Shown here: piece after piece, positions 8,091-15,817 of the stretch
How the letters are laid out: each line of letters starts with the position of its first letter
Position numbering within the stretch: position 1 is the stretch's first letter
From: Defluviitaleaceae bacterium
GTDB taxonomy: Bacteria; Bacillota; Clostridia; Lachnospirales; WQUN01
Reading direction: 5' to 3'
DNA: 57,406 nucleotides
NCBI GenBank assembly: GCA_009784025.1
Contig: WQVK01000012.1
Location: 1 to 57,406 of the forward strand
The notes under the pieces: model-generated
What the model was told of the DNA's origin: nothing
The model's input: the letters and a program-made list of their open reading frames with translations, nothing else
The model's database searches: none
Position numbers and translations under genes: made by a program

Positions 8091-8432
8091 ATGAATATTC
8101 AAATTTTCGGCAAGGCCAAATGTTTTGATACGAAGAAGGCGCAGCGGTATTTTAAAGAACGAAAAATTAAGTTTCAATTTATAGAGGTGAATAAATTTGG
8201 CATGAGCCCTGGCGAATACAAAGGCGTAAAGGCGGCCGTAGGCGGCATGGATGCACTTATGGATGAAAAATCTAAAGAATACGAAGCGCAGTTTATACAA
8301 TACCTATCCAGCCGCGAAGATGCCGAAGAACGGCTGCTAGACAACCCCGGCATGTTCAAAACGCCAATAGTACGCAATGGCAAACAAGCCACCGTAGGTT
8401 ATCAGCCAGAAATATGGGCGGCCTGGGAATAA
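8091..8432 (+). CDS. ArsC/Spx-family thioredoxin-fold protein
   Basis: 113 residues, the usual length. Starts MNIQIFGKAKCFDTKKAQRY, where Cys11 occupies the ArsC/Spx active-site position but there is no CxxC. It ends with the family block FKTPIVRNGKQATVGYQPEIW. Such proteins are either arsenate-reductase-like or Spx-like partners of RNA polymerase. With one cysteine and no arsenic genes nearby, neither is established. AAGGGA lies ahead of ATG 8091. The last 31 nt overlap the convergent lipoprotein gene. Confidence 0.8.
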   Translation: MNIQIFGKAKCFDTKKAQRYFKERKIKFQFIEVNKFGMSPGEYKGVKAAVGGMDALMDEKSKEYEAQFIQYLSSREDAEERLLDNPGMFKTPIVRNGKQATVGYQPEIWAAWE

Positions 8433-9031
8433 AGCGACACATCATCCACAAAGAAAACCTGATGCGCGTCATCCTGGGTTTGCACGGCCAACTTCACATT
8501 CTCCGCTGCGGCTGGCATTTCAAAATATCCCACAAGGTTTGTCCATAAATCTGGGTTTAAAACGATGGCAGCCTCGCTGCCGTACATAACTGAAGCCTGC
8601 CCATCTACAATAATCATCAACTGAAACCCAGTGCGCCAATGCCCAGGGTTTCTTACCCAAACAGAGAACATATAACTGCCGCCCGGGGTTGCCATCTCCG
8701 TAACGTCCAGCGCAAGCCCGTGCCAAGGTTCGCTACGCGCAGCCACCACCACAGAATATTCACCACTGCGCACATACACCGTAGAGCGCTCCACAATGCC
8801 ACCCACAGCCTCAATGCCGTCGTAAGACTCCTCAAACGAAGTAGCAAAAACCAACTGGCCCGAAGCATCTTCTGCCGCTGGGGTTGGGGTTTCTTCTACT
8901 GCAGGCGTGGGCGCAACAGCCTCTACAACAGTAGTAGGCTCAACCGCTTCAACACGCTCCTCAGCAGCATTTTCACGCCAACCACAGCCAACAAATCCTA
9001 ACAAAACTAAAACAAACCAAAATCTCTTCAT
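8402..9031 (-). CDS. Lipoprotein with CBM4/9-like carbohydrate-binding domain
   Basis: 209 residues from ATG 9031 (GGAGG upstream). The N-terminus KRFWFVLVLLGFVGCG is a lipoprotein signal peptide with a lipobox ending at Cys16. A Glu/Pro/Thr linker follows. The C-terminal ~140 residues (LVFATSFEESYDGIEAV ... YMFSVWVRNPG ... VFFVDDVSLYS) have the jelly-roll pattern of CBM4/9-type modules. It should sit on the outer face of the membrane and bind glycans. No catalytic domain. The 3' end overlaps the convergent ArsC-like gene by 31 nt. Confidence 0.75.
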   Translation of the reverse strand: MKRFWFVLVLLGFVGCGWRENAAEERVEAVEPTTVVEAVAPTPAVEETPTPAAEDASGQLVFATSFEESYDGIEAVGGIVERSTVYVRSGEYSVVVAARSEPWHGLALDVTEMATPGGSYMFSVWVRNPGHWRTGFQLMIIVDGQASVMYGSEAAIVLNPDLWTNLVGYFEMPAAAENVKLAVQTQDDAHQVFFVDDVSLYSQAAHISG

Positions 9032-9139
9032 TTTATTTCCTCCAATATCAAAAATTTTTAGAAGTTTATGTGGTGTGGGGCTTGCCGGGCGCTTTGCATC
9101 CTGCTCGCCTTTGCATCCTAGGCAAAGCCACACGGTTTA

Positions 9140-9148
9140 TGTTATAAT
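9140..9148 (+). promoter_or_regulatory. Extended -10 promoter of the alarmone synthetase-codY operon
   Basis: TGTTATAAT, a consensus TATAAT preceded by TGn, with no clear -35 at the right distance. About 25 nt upstream of the TTG start. Confidence 0.55.
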
Positions 9149-9172
9149 AACCCCAGCGAAGGGGTGATATTC

Positions 9173-9793
9173 TTGCGATTTTCACAAGATGAGTTTGAAA
9201 AGCTAAAGAATCATTTAGTACTTTACCGCTGTGTGATGAAAGATATGCAAACCAGAGTAGATGTTTTGCAAGAAGATTTTAATAACTTGAAGCAATATAA
9301 TCCAATAGAACATGTTAAAACCAGGCTAAAAACGCCAGAAAGTATTGCACGCAAGCTAAACAGCCGCGGGATTGCCCTTACGGCAGATGACGCCAGGCAG
9401 CATTTAACAGATATCGCCGGGATAAGATGCATCTGTTCGTATGCCAAAGATATTTCAGACTTAGCGGAAATTTTTAAGCGCCAGCCGGATATCAAGCTAC
9501 TGGCAGAGAAAGATTATGTGACAAACCCCAAACCCAGCGGCTACCGCAGTCACCACTTGATACTTAATGTACCCGTGCATTTAACAGATAGAACAGAGCA
9601 CCTGGCTGTGGAATTGCAAATACGCACCCAAGCCATGGATTTTTGGGCAACCCTAGAACATAAGGCAAGATACAAATATAACGACGCAATGCCACTGCAT
9701 ATAAGCCAAGCCTTGGAAAAATGCGCCCAAGAAATAGCAGACCTAGACGAGAGAATGTACGAAATCCAAAGAAGCGTAAGCCTAGAAATTTAA
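9173..9793 (+). CDS. Small alarmone synthetase (RelQ/YjbM-like (p)ppGpp synthetase)
   Basis: 206 residues; transfers pyrophosphate from ATP to GDP/GTP. TTG 9173 is the best start because GGGGTG ends six nt before it, while the GTG at 9164 lies within that SD. The RelA/SpoT synthetase domain is clear: PIEHVKTRLKTPESIARKL, HLTDIAGIRCICSYAKDI, DYVTNPKPSGYRSHHLIL, LAVELQIRTQAMDFWATLEH. There is no hydrolase, TGS or ACT domain. codY starts 4 nt after the stop, so alarmone synthesis and a GTP-linked regulator are co-transcribed. Confidence 0.9.
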   Translation: MRFSQDEFEKLKNHLVLYRCVMKDMQTRVDVLQEDFNNLKQYNPIEHVKTRLKTPESIARKLNSRGIALTADDARQHLTDIAGIRCICSYAKDISDLAEIFKRQPDIKLLAEKDYVTNPKPSGYRSHHLILNVPVHLTDRTEHLAVELQIRTQAMDFWATLEHKARYKYNDAMPLHISQALEKCAQEIADLDERMYEIQRSVSLEI

Positions 9794-9797
9794 CGCC

Positions 9798-10403
9798 ATG
9801 ATAAATAATTTTGTAAACCAGCTTAACCTACAGTTGCAAGCGACCAAGCCCAGCCTGGAAGATATATGCCAGCAGCTGCGGCTTGCCACCTGCGCCACGG
9901 TTACATTAGCCAAAGATGACGGAAATGTAGTTTTGCAGCTGCTGCATGATGATATTTTAAACGGCAGCCATAACCACAGCCACCAAGGCAGCATCATGGG
10001 CTACAGCCTTAGCATAAGCCGTAACGCGCCCTTCTCCCCGGAAGAACAACTGGCGGTGGGGGTTGCGTTTGGCTTATGTGCATTAGTTATTAAAAATAAG
10101 GACGAACAGGCTCTGGCGGATGGTAAGCGCCGCGCAGAGTCTATTCGTTCTGTTGTAAACACGTTAAGTTTTTCAGAGCTAGAGGTTGGGGTGCGGCTGG
10201 TTAAATCCCTAGGCGGCAAGCCCGAGGGGCTGCTTGTGGCCGGTGAAATTGCTGCAGATGCTGGGGTTTCCCGCTCTGTGGTTACGGCTGCCCTGCGTAA
10301 GCTGGAAGGGGCTGGGCTGGTTGAAACCCGCTCACTTGGCATGAAGGGCACCTACATCCGCATTAAAGAGGCCTTGCTGGTAGGTGAACTGGCGAAGTTT
10401 TAG
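9798..10403 (+). CDS. codY: CodY-family regulator with shortened GAF domain
   Basis: 201 residues compared with about 259 for classical CodY. The C-terminal third is unmistakable: TLSFSELEVGVRLVKSL, GLLVAGEIAADAGVSRSVV (winged HTH), ALRKLEGAGLVETRSLGMKG, TYIRI. The N-terminal ligand-binding domain is about 60 residues short; the stretch that in Bacillus CodY holds the branched-chain amino acid pocket is replaced by a short His-rich loop (GSHNHSHQG). DNA binding is probably kept, but isoleucine sensing is doubtful. No strong SD; translation is likely coupled to the synthetase 4 nt upstream. Confidence 0.85.
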   Translation: MINNFVNQLNLQLQATKPSLEDICQQLRLATCATVTLAKDDGNVVLQLLHDDILNGSHNHSHQGSIMGYSLSISRNAPFSPEEQLAVGVAFGLCALVIKNKDEQALADGKRRAESIRSVVNTLSFSELEVGVRLVKSLGGKPEGLLVAGEIAADAGVSRSVVTAALRKLEGAGLVETRSLGMKGTYIRIKEALLVGELAKF

Positions 10404-10782
10404 CCATGCATCATTTTAGGCTAAATCTATCCCGCCTGCCACAGAAAAACTATAAATGGAAGCTCCTTATAGCAGCTTATAAACCGTGGGCAATCTAGCA
10501 TCATTACATAGGATTGACATATTCTCCGAAATTGATATATTTTCCGAAAATGGTACCGTATGGTACCATTTTTAAGGCAAAACGAGGGGGTTTCTGTACA
10601 GGTAAGCCCCAAAAAGGTTGAAAAACTGGGGTTTTTGCTCAAAATTTAAGCTAAATTTTTGTCAAACTTAACGACATCTACTATCTTCAGATTAAAGCAT
10701 ACCCCTTAGCTACGGCAGAAAGCTTACATTTCACGCGGGTTTGCCATGGTGGCAGCTTTATATTTCCAGGGCTATAACGCCA
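10404..10782. other. Convergent intergenic region with promoter-like and palindromic sequences
   Basis: 379 nt between convergent genes, no convincing ORF. Holds TTGACA-N16-TATATT (10514-10541, + strand) with a direct repeat ATATTYTCCGAAA over it, then the GGTACC palindrome (10547-10572) and a weak CCCC...GGGG-TTTTT hairpin near 10596-10625. Could encode a ~90-nt small RNA (inference). Confidence 0.4.
10547..10572. repeat. GGTACC palindrome (family C), locus 1
   Basis: AAAATGGTACC-GTAT-GGTACCATTTT: perfect 11-nt arms followed by further Ts. Single palindrome; the other two loci carry tandem pairs. Confidence 0.8.
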
Positions 10783-12063
10783 TTAGCTGGCTGGCCGCCA
10801 TTCAAACAGCGATTGGGTTGGGCCTGTGCCTTCTACTACTATATGCGTCACATCCGGGGTTATAATTTGGCCGGGCATGGTTTCGTTGCTTACTTCTATG
10901 CCGTCTATCCTTGTGATGCGGTGTATCACTTGCCTTCGGCCTTCTTGGCCCTGCTGGATTATCTCACGGGGGGCATTTTCTGGCACATCTGGGTCGTAAC
11001 GCACTTCTGTAGAAATTGGAATAGTTTCCTCGCTTTCCAATTCATCCACGGTGCGCACGCTTAGCAACGGCCTTGTGGTTTGCACATACAGCACATCCCC
11101 TGGGCGGATTATTGTTTGCAGGGTTATGTTATTGTCTTGGGCGATTCTTTCAGACGTGGTGTTAAACCTTGTGGCTATAACGCCCAGGTTCTCGTTGCTT
11201 TGCACCACATGGGCATGCCTGTAAACTGTTGGCCTGTCCAACCTTTCGAAAGCACCCACCGGGGTGAGAATGTTTGCATCTTCCATATCTATAGTCTCGA
11301 CGCGAACATCCCATCTATCCACAAATTCAGAATGAACGGTGTTTACCGTTTCAAACGGCTCTTTTAGCATCCTGGCCACTTCTTCCGCGCATTCATCTGT
11401 ACGCACAAGCGCCTCGAAATCCCCATTTACATATATCGCCCTTAGCAAAACCCTATAAGTAAAATTACGGCTTAATGTACCAGCCATATTAAGCCGCGGA
11501 ACAATATCCCCACGGGAGGCTCTTGTTGCGCGGATTGTCACGCGCTGGTCCACAAGTACACTTGCGCCCCCTGCCTCCAACATGGCTACGGCCTGGTTAT
11601 GAAATGTTTCAGACTCCAGCTCTACATCTATGGGGATATAACCCATATGGCGGCCATCTAAATAAACCGCAAAAGCATTATGGCTTAACAGGTTGCTGCC
11701 CACGATAATTACAATAACCAAAACGGCCACTATAATTGACATAAAACTTAACCTACGCCGCCCGTCTACACTTAACTTAAACCTGCTAAAGGTTGCCTTG
11801 CGGGCGCGGCCAGCCGAGCCGTGCTTCCTGCCTGAAGCCGGCCTGTTTTTTTTCTGGCTACGTTTAGGTTTCATGATTTCTACCTGGCGATGGGACATTT
11901 TTTCAGCCCCGGCATCGGCACGTTGGCGCTCTTTGCCCGGCAGCAAGTCTAAAGCAACCTCCGGCAAAGACCTCGCCTTAGTAGGCCTGTTCTTCTTTTT
12001 TGATGATGCCTGAGGAATCTCTAAATCATCCAAAGTAGGCATGTTAAAATTTTTACGCTTCAT
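10783..12063 (-). CDS. Membrane-anchored LysM-G5 protein without catalytic domain
   Basis: 426 residues from ATG 12063 (AGGGG 7 nt upstream). Order: ~105 residues of Lys/Arg-rich cytoplasmic tail; one transmembrane helix (SFMSIIVAVLVIVIIVGSNL); an extracellular region of ~150 residues; a LysM-like domain (VVQSNENLGVIATRFNTTSE ... IIRPGDVLYVQ); a G5 domain ending in DVTHIVVEGTGP. Clostridial homologues usually end in an M23 peptidase after G5; here the protein stops about 12 residues later, so it should bind peptidoglycan but not cut it. Monocistronic, convergent with codY. Confidence 0.8.
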   Translation of the reverse strand: MKRKNFNMPTLDDLEIPQASSKKKNRPTKARSLPEVALDLLPGKERQRADAGAEKMSHRQVEIMKPKRSQKKNRPASGRKHGSAGRARKATFSRFKLSVDGRRRLSFMSIIVAVLVIVIIVGSNLLSHNAFAVYLDGRHMGYIPIDVELESETFHNQAVAMLEAGGASVLVDQRVTIRATRASRGDIVPRLNMAGTLSRNFTYRVLLRAIYVNGDFEALVRTDECAEEVARMLKEPFETVNTVHSEFVDRWDVRVETIDMEDANILTPVGAFERLDRPTVYRHAHVVQSNENLGVIATRFNTTSERIAQDNNITLQTIIRPGDVLYVQTTRPLLSVRTVDELESEETIPISTEVRYDPDVPENAPREIIQQGQEGRRQVIHRITRIDGIEVSNETMPGQIITPDVTHIVVEGTGPTQSLFEWRPAS

Positions 12064-12079
12064 AGGCAAACCCCTAGGT

Positions 12080-12212
12080 TAAGACATAAACCGTCAGAGG
12101 TTTTGACAGCCTCCGACACCTCTAAAAACTTTCCGGAAAATTCGCTTCGCGAACCCGGCGCCCCGCACCGCCCGCATTTTGCGGGTTCAGTTTCAACAAA
12201 AGTTTTAAAAGA
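12080..12212. repeat. Dispersed family B element, copy 3
   Basis: AAACCGTCAGAGG, CCTCCGACACCTC, TTCGCTTCGCGAA, GCACCGCCCGCATTTTGCGGGT and AAAAGTTTTAAAAG in order, between ispE and the LysM-G5 gene. Contains several short hairpins, one of which may terminate ispE. Confidence 0.5.
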
Positions 12213-12215
12213 ACT

Positions 12216-13190
12216 CTAATTTATTTGGGTCAAGATTGTTTTCGCCTTTATATTATCGCAGGCTGCCCGGGCTTCAGCTTGGGTTCGGAAATAGCCAAAA
12301 ACTGTTGGGCCTGTGCCTGTCATAGATGCAGATATTGCACCGTAGTTTTTTAGGTCGGATATTAGCTTAGGTATTTCTAGGTTTCTTGCGGCGGTTATTT
12401 CTGTAAATATATTGTAGAATGCGCCGGATATTTCGTCTATATTATTAGTTTCGTAGGCTTTTATGAATTCTTGGCGGCGGCTGCCATCGCCAAGCTCGGT
12501 TAATCTTTTATAGGTTTCTGCAGTGTGCACAGGTATCCGCGGAAATGCCAGCACCACATAACATGGTGGATGCGGGGTGAGTGGCGTTAGTTTCTCGCCA
12601 ATGCCTTCAGCTAACGCAGTGCCGCCCATTAGGCAAAATGGCACATCTGCCCCTAGGCTTTTGGCCAGTTCCATCAATCTTTCCATGGGGGTATTTAGCT
12701 GAAATATTTCGTTTACACCAAGCAAGGTTGCTGCACAATTGCTGCTACCGCCCCCTAGGCCTGCACCCATTGGGATGTTCTTTTCTACTTTAATATGCAA
12801 ATTGCCGGTGATTCTATGCTCACGCAGCAAGGTTTTTACAGCTTTTATTATTAGATTATCTTCGTCTAGGGGGAAGCCCTCGGTGATACCGGTTACTTCC
12901 AGGGTTACGTTTTGCGTCGGTTGGAATACGGATATCAAAGCATCACGGGAAAAGCCACGGAATCCCTTCTTTATAGGGATGCTTATGCTGATATTATCAC
13001 CGAAATCAAGCTCCTGCATCACAGATTCTATATTGTGATAATTGTCTGCCCTCTTGCCTATTACATCCAAAAAAAGGTTAATTTTGGCAAAAGACCGTAT
13101 TTGGACAAAACCCCCGGCAACAACAAGCCGGGGGTTTTGCGTATCCTTGGATATATTAGCGTTTGCTGAACTGTGGCGCACGACGAGCAC
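12216..13190 (-). CDS. ispE: 4-diphosphocytidyl-2-C-methyl-D-erythritol kinase
   Basis: GHMP kinase of the MEP isoprenoid pathway; phosphorylates CDP-methylerythritol at the 2-OH. Motifs: [20 protein letters not shown], the ATP loop [27 protein letters not shown] and [13 protein letters not shown]. Homology begins near 13098 (SFAKIN), but no ATG, GTG or TTG with an SD lies there. The first in-frame starts are GTG 13190 and 13181, inside rpsI and upstream of its terminator hairpin. A GGGGG 10 nt before an ATA codon (about 13101) could mean a rare AUA start. The 5' end is therefore unresolved; the product is certain. Confidence 0.9.
   Translation of the reverse strand: MLVVRHSSANANISKDTQNPRLVVAGGFVQIRSFAKINLFLDVIGKRADNYHNIESVMQELDFGDNISISIPIKKGFRGFSRDALISVFQPTQNVTLEVTGITEGFPLDEDNLIIKAVKTLLREHRITGNLHIKVEKNIPMGAGLGGGSSNCAATLLGVNEIFQLNTPMERLMELAKSLGADVPFCLMGGTALAEGIGEKLTPLTPHPPCYVVLAFPRIPVHTAETYKRLTELGDGSRRQEFIKAYETNNIDEISGAFYNIFTEITAARNLEIPKLISDLKNYGAISASMTGTGPTVFGYFRTQAEARAACDNIKAKTILTQIN
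13107..13138 (-). terminator. Terminator after rpsI
   Basis: Twelve-bp stem AAAACCCCCGGC/GCCGGGGGTTTT with an 8-nt loop, 18 nt after the rpsI stop. It lies inside the longest possible ispE frame. The T-run is only four long. Confidence 0.7.
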
Positions 13191-13548
13191 CTTTAAGTCC
13201 GTATTTTTTACGCTCTTTCATGCGAGGGTCACGAGTAAGGAAGCCAGCTTTTTTAAGAGGCGACCTAAAATCGTCATCTGCAAGAAGAAGCGCACGAGAT
13301 ATACCGTGGCGAATTGCACCGGCTTGGCCAGTGTAGCCGCCGCCAAATACGTTAACCTTCACATCAAACTTGCCAAGTGTGCTGGTTAATTCTAGTGGCT
13401 GGCGCACGATTAGTTTTAAGGTATCCAGACCAAAATAATCGTCTATACCTCTTTTGTTGATGATAATTTCACCCTTGCCGGGTTGAAGATAAACACGGGC
13501 TACAGAGCTTTTTCTTCTGCCTGTGCCGTAGTAAGAAACAGATGGCAT
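13156..13548 (-). CDS. rpsI: 30S ribosomal protein S9
   Basis: 130 residues, standard length. [20 protein letters not shown] at the start and the basic tail [17 protein letters not shown], whose terminal Lys-Arg contacts P-site tRNA. 15 nt downstream of rplM, the near-universal L13-S9 pair. GGAG upstream of ATG 13548. Confidence 0.98.
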   Translation of the reverse strand: MPSVSYYGTGRRKSSVARVYLQPGKGEIIINKRGIDDYFGLDTLKLIVRQPLELTSTLGKFDVKVNVFGGGYTGQAGAIRHGISRALLLADDDFRSPLKKAGFLTRDPRMKERKKYGLKGARRAPQFSKR

Positions 13549-13563
13549 ATTATGTTACTCCTT

Positions 13564-14004
13564 TTACAAGTTATCAAACGTCAGCACTTCTGGCTGTTGA
13601 GCCTGATGCTTATGCTCTGGGCCTGCGTACACATGGAATTTAGAAAACATTTTACGCCCAAGGTTATTTTTTGGAAGCATACCCTTTACGGCGTGGTGTA
13701 GCACGTATTCCGGCTTTTTGTCCAACATATCCTTCAACGTTGTTTCTTTGCGGTGGCCAATGAATCCGGAATGGCGCACATAGATTTTTTGTTCCATTTT
13801 ACGGCCGGTAACTTGAACTTTATCGGCATTTATAACAATCACGTAGTCGCCAGTGTCTACAGAGGGGCTAAAAATGGGTTTATGCTTGCCTCGCAATACA
13901 TGGGCTACCTGAGACGCCAGCCTGCCTAGGTTTAGGCCTTCCGCGTCTACAACATACCACTTACGCTCTATTTCCAGTGGCTTAGTAATATAGGTGGATC
14001 TCAT
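13564..14004 (-). CDS. rplM: 50S ribosomal protein L13
   Basis: 146 residues, normal length. [58 protein letters not shown] and [18 protein letters not shown] are the conserved L13 blocks. CAGGAGGAAG precedes ATG 14004. Transcribed from a strong promoter 85 nt upstream; the leader contains an AATCCC...GGGATT hairpin, where L13-leader autoregulation would be expected. Confidence 0.98.
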   Translation of the reverse strand: MRSTYITKPLEIERKWYVVDAEGLNLGRLASQVAHVLRGKHKPIFSPSVDTGDYVIVINADKVQVTGRKMEQKIYVRHSGFIGHRKETTLKDMLDKKPEYVLHHAVKGMLPKNNLGRKMFSKFHVYAGPEHKHQAQQPEVLTFDNL

Positions 14005-14088
14005 TTGTCTTCCTCCTGATGTCCTGCTTTACTTACTTTAAATTGCGTTCATTGCCATAAATCCCTATCGGGGGTGGGATTCTGAAAT

Positions 14089-14117
14089 ATTTTAGAATAA
14101 AACTTAGAAAAAGTCAA
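14089..14117 (-). promoter_or_regulatory. Sigma-A promoter of rplM-rpsI
   Basis: On the minus strand TTGACT (14117-14112), 17-nt spacer, TAAAAT (14094-14089). Its -35 abuts an AAGACA-N17-TACAAT candidate for pfkA on the other strand (14116-14144), so the divergent promoters may overlap. Confidence 0.8.
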
Positions 14118-14218
14118 GACAAATTTGCAAAAATAGTATACAATGGTCTTATGCGATTTTTGGGACAGGTTTTTTCAATGTGAAGAACCGCCCCGCTATT
14201 AAATGGAGGAACAGAAAA

Positions 14219-15334
14219 ATGAAAAAGAAAAAAATTGCAATCCTAACTGGTGGCGGTGACGCACCCGGGCTCAACGCCGTTATCTTTACAATGGTACGTG
14301 CATGCCATAGCATGATGGACTGCGAGATTATCGGCTACAAATTTGGCTACCGTGGGCTTTACAACAACGACTTTATGCCGCTTACCATACAAGGCACAGC
14401 AGGCATACAGCATCTTGGCGGTAGCATTTTGTACAATTCTAACAAGGACAACCTCTTTGATTACACCGTGGAAGAAAACGGCGTAATGGTTAAAAAAGAT
14501 GTTTCCGATGTAGCCGTAGAAAACATGAAAAAAGAAGGCGTGGATGTTCTTGTAGTGCTGGGCGGCGACGGAACTCTTACTAGCGCCCGTGACTTTGCAC
14601 GCAAAGGCATTAATGTAGTTGGTGTGCCAAAAACTATAGACAACGACCTTTCTGCAACAGATGCCACCTTCGGTTTTGATACCGCCGTTAGCATAGTGTC
14701 GGAAAGCATTGGCCGCCTTAGAACCACAGCAGAAAGCCATCACAGGGTTTTGGTAGTAGAAGTTATGGGGCGCAGCGCCGGCTGGATTTGCTTGCATGCA
14801 GGTATTGCCGCCAACGCCCATGTTATCCTCATACCAGAGATTCCGTACAATATCCAAGGCATAGTGGAGAAAATTAAAGAGCGCGATGCCCTTGGCCGTC
14901 CGTTCACCATAGTTGCCGTTACCGAAGGCGCAACAGAAAGAGGCGGCGACGCCGTGGTAAGTAAAGTTGTGGAAGATAGCCCCGACTCCATCCGTTTTGG
15001 CGGCGTGGCGGCAAAGATTGCTTCCCAGCTTGAACCGTTAGTGGAACATGAAGTGCGCCATTGTATACTGGGGCATTTGCAGCGCGGCGGTGATTCTTCA
15101 CCTGCGGACAGGATATTATCTGCGCGTTATGGCACAAAGGCCGCAGAACTTATACGCGACGGCAAATTTGGCGAAATGGTTACGCTTAACAACGGCGTAA
15201 TGGGCAGCATCAGCCTAGAGAAAGTTATTGCGGATTCTACCACGGTTTCCACCGGCGGCGCAAAACTTGTAGACCCTAGCAGCGAGCTTGTTATGGTAGC
15301 AAAGTCTATGGGCATCTCCTTTGCCGATGAATAA
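14219..15334 (+). CDS. pfkA: 6-phosphofructokinase
   Basis: 371 residues from ATG 14219 (GGAGGA 8 nt upstream). Phosphorylates fructose 6-phosphate in glycolysis. Motifs: ILTGGGDAPGLNAVI, VLGGDGTLTSA, GVPKTIDNDLSATDATFGF, VEVMGRSAGWICLHAGIAA and LGHLQRGGDSSPADR. GGDG (not GGDD) points to ATP as donor, while PKTIDND (not PGTIDND) is the form seen in PPi-dependent and group III enzymes. It therefore falls in the mixed group; donor preference should be tested rather than assumed. lspA begins inside its last codons. Confidence 0.93.
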   Translation: MKKKKIAILTGGGDAPGLNAVIFTMVRACHSMMDCEIIGYKFGYRGLYNNDFMPLTIQGTAGIQHLGGSILYNSNKDNLFDYTVEENGVMVKKDVSDVAVENMKKEGVDVLVVLGGDGTLTSARDFARKGINVVGVPKTIDNDLSATDATFGFDTAVSIVSESIGRLRTTAESHHRVLVVEVMGRSAGWICLHAGIAANAHVILIPEIPYNIQGIVEKIKERDALGRPFTIVAVTEGATERGGDAVVSKVVEDSPDSIRFGGVAAKIASQLEPLVEHEVRHCILGHLQRGGDSSPADRILSARYGTKAAELIRDGKFGEMVTLNNGVMGSISLEKVIADSTTVSTGGAKLVDPSSELVMVAKSMGISFADE

Positions 15335-15815
15335 ACTGATTAGCATTTTGATGCTGCCTGTGGTGGCCTGGGGGCTTGTTGCCCTTGATATTTGGCTAAA
15401 GATATGGGCAGAAAATAACCTAATGGGGGAGCCTGGGCGCGTGATTGTGCCTGGGCTTCTTGGGCTTATATACTTCGAGAACAGCGGCGTGGCCTTTGGG
15501 CTCTTTGCAGATGCGGCCTGGGGGCAATGGGTTTTTGCGGGGCTTAAATTTTTGCTGCTGGTGGGGCTGGTTTGGTATTATTATACCCGCCTGCCAAGGG
15601 TGGATAGAAGCTGGTGGCTTCGTGTGCCTATTATACTAATAGTAGCCGGTGGCGCTGGCAATCTGATTGACCGCATTAGCCTTGGCCGTGTGCGAGATAT
15701 GCTGCGCTTCGAGTTTTCGTTCTTCCCGTATATTTTCAACCTGGCAGATGTTTATGTAGTTGTGGGTTGCATTATGCTGGCCTTTGTAACGTTGTTTGTA
15801 GTGAAGGAAATGTAG
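15327..15815 (+). CDS. lspA: Signal peptidase II (prolipoprotein)
   Basis: 162 residues from ATG 15327, which overlaps the pfkA stop by 8 nt, so translation is probably coupled; there is no SD. Four transmembrane helices. The catalytic aspartates are visible in IVAGGAGNLIDRISLGRVRD and FNLADVYVVVG, and IYFENSGVAFGLF is the conserved Asn-containing block. Cleaves lipoprotein signal peptides after lipid attachment, for example that of the CBM lipoprotein in this window. Two nt separate its stop from the rluD start. Confidence 0.96.
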   Translation: MNKLISILMLPVVAWGLVALDIWLKIWAENNLMGEPGRVIVPGLLGLIYFENSGVAFGLFADAAWGQWVFAGLKFLLLVGLVWYYYTRLPRVDRSWWLRVPIILIVAGGAGNLIDRISLGRVRDMLRFEFSFFPYIFNLADVYVVVGCIMLAFVTLFVVKEM

Positions 15816-15817
15816 CC

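Noticed and set aside
8091..8432. ArsC-like gene as part of an arsenic operon
   Set aside because: No arsB, arsR or acr3 neighbours and only one active-site cysteine; left as ArsC/Spx-family.
8402..8432. 31-nt convergent overlap of the ArsC-like and lipoprotein genes as an antisense control site
   Set aside because: Both ends are supported by family length, but short convergent overlaps are common and nothing further supports regulation.
14243..14857. 204-codon minus-strand frame inside pfkA
   Set aside because: Antisense to a confidently identified gene; Cys/His-rich by complement, no SD.
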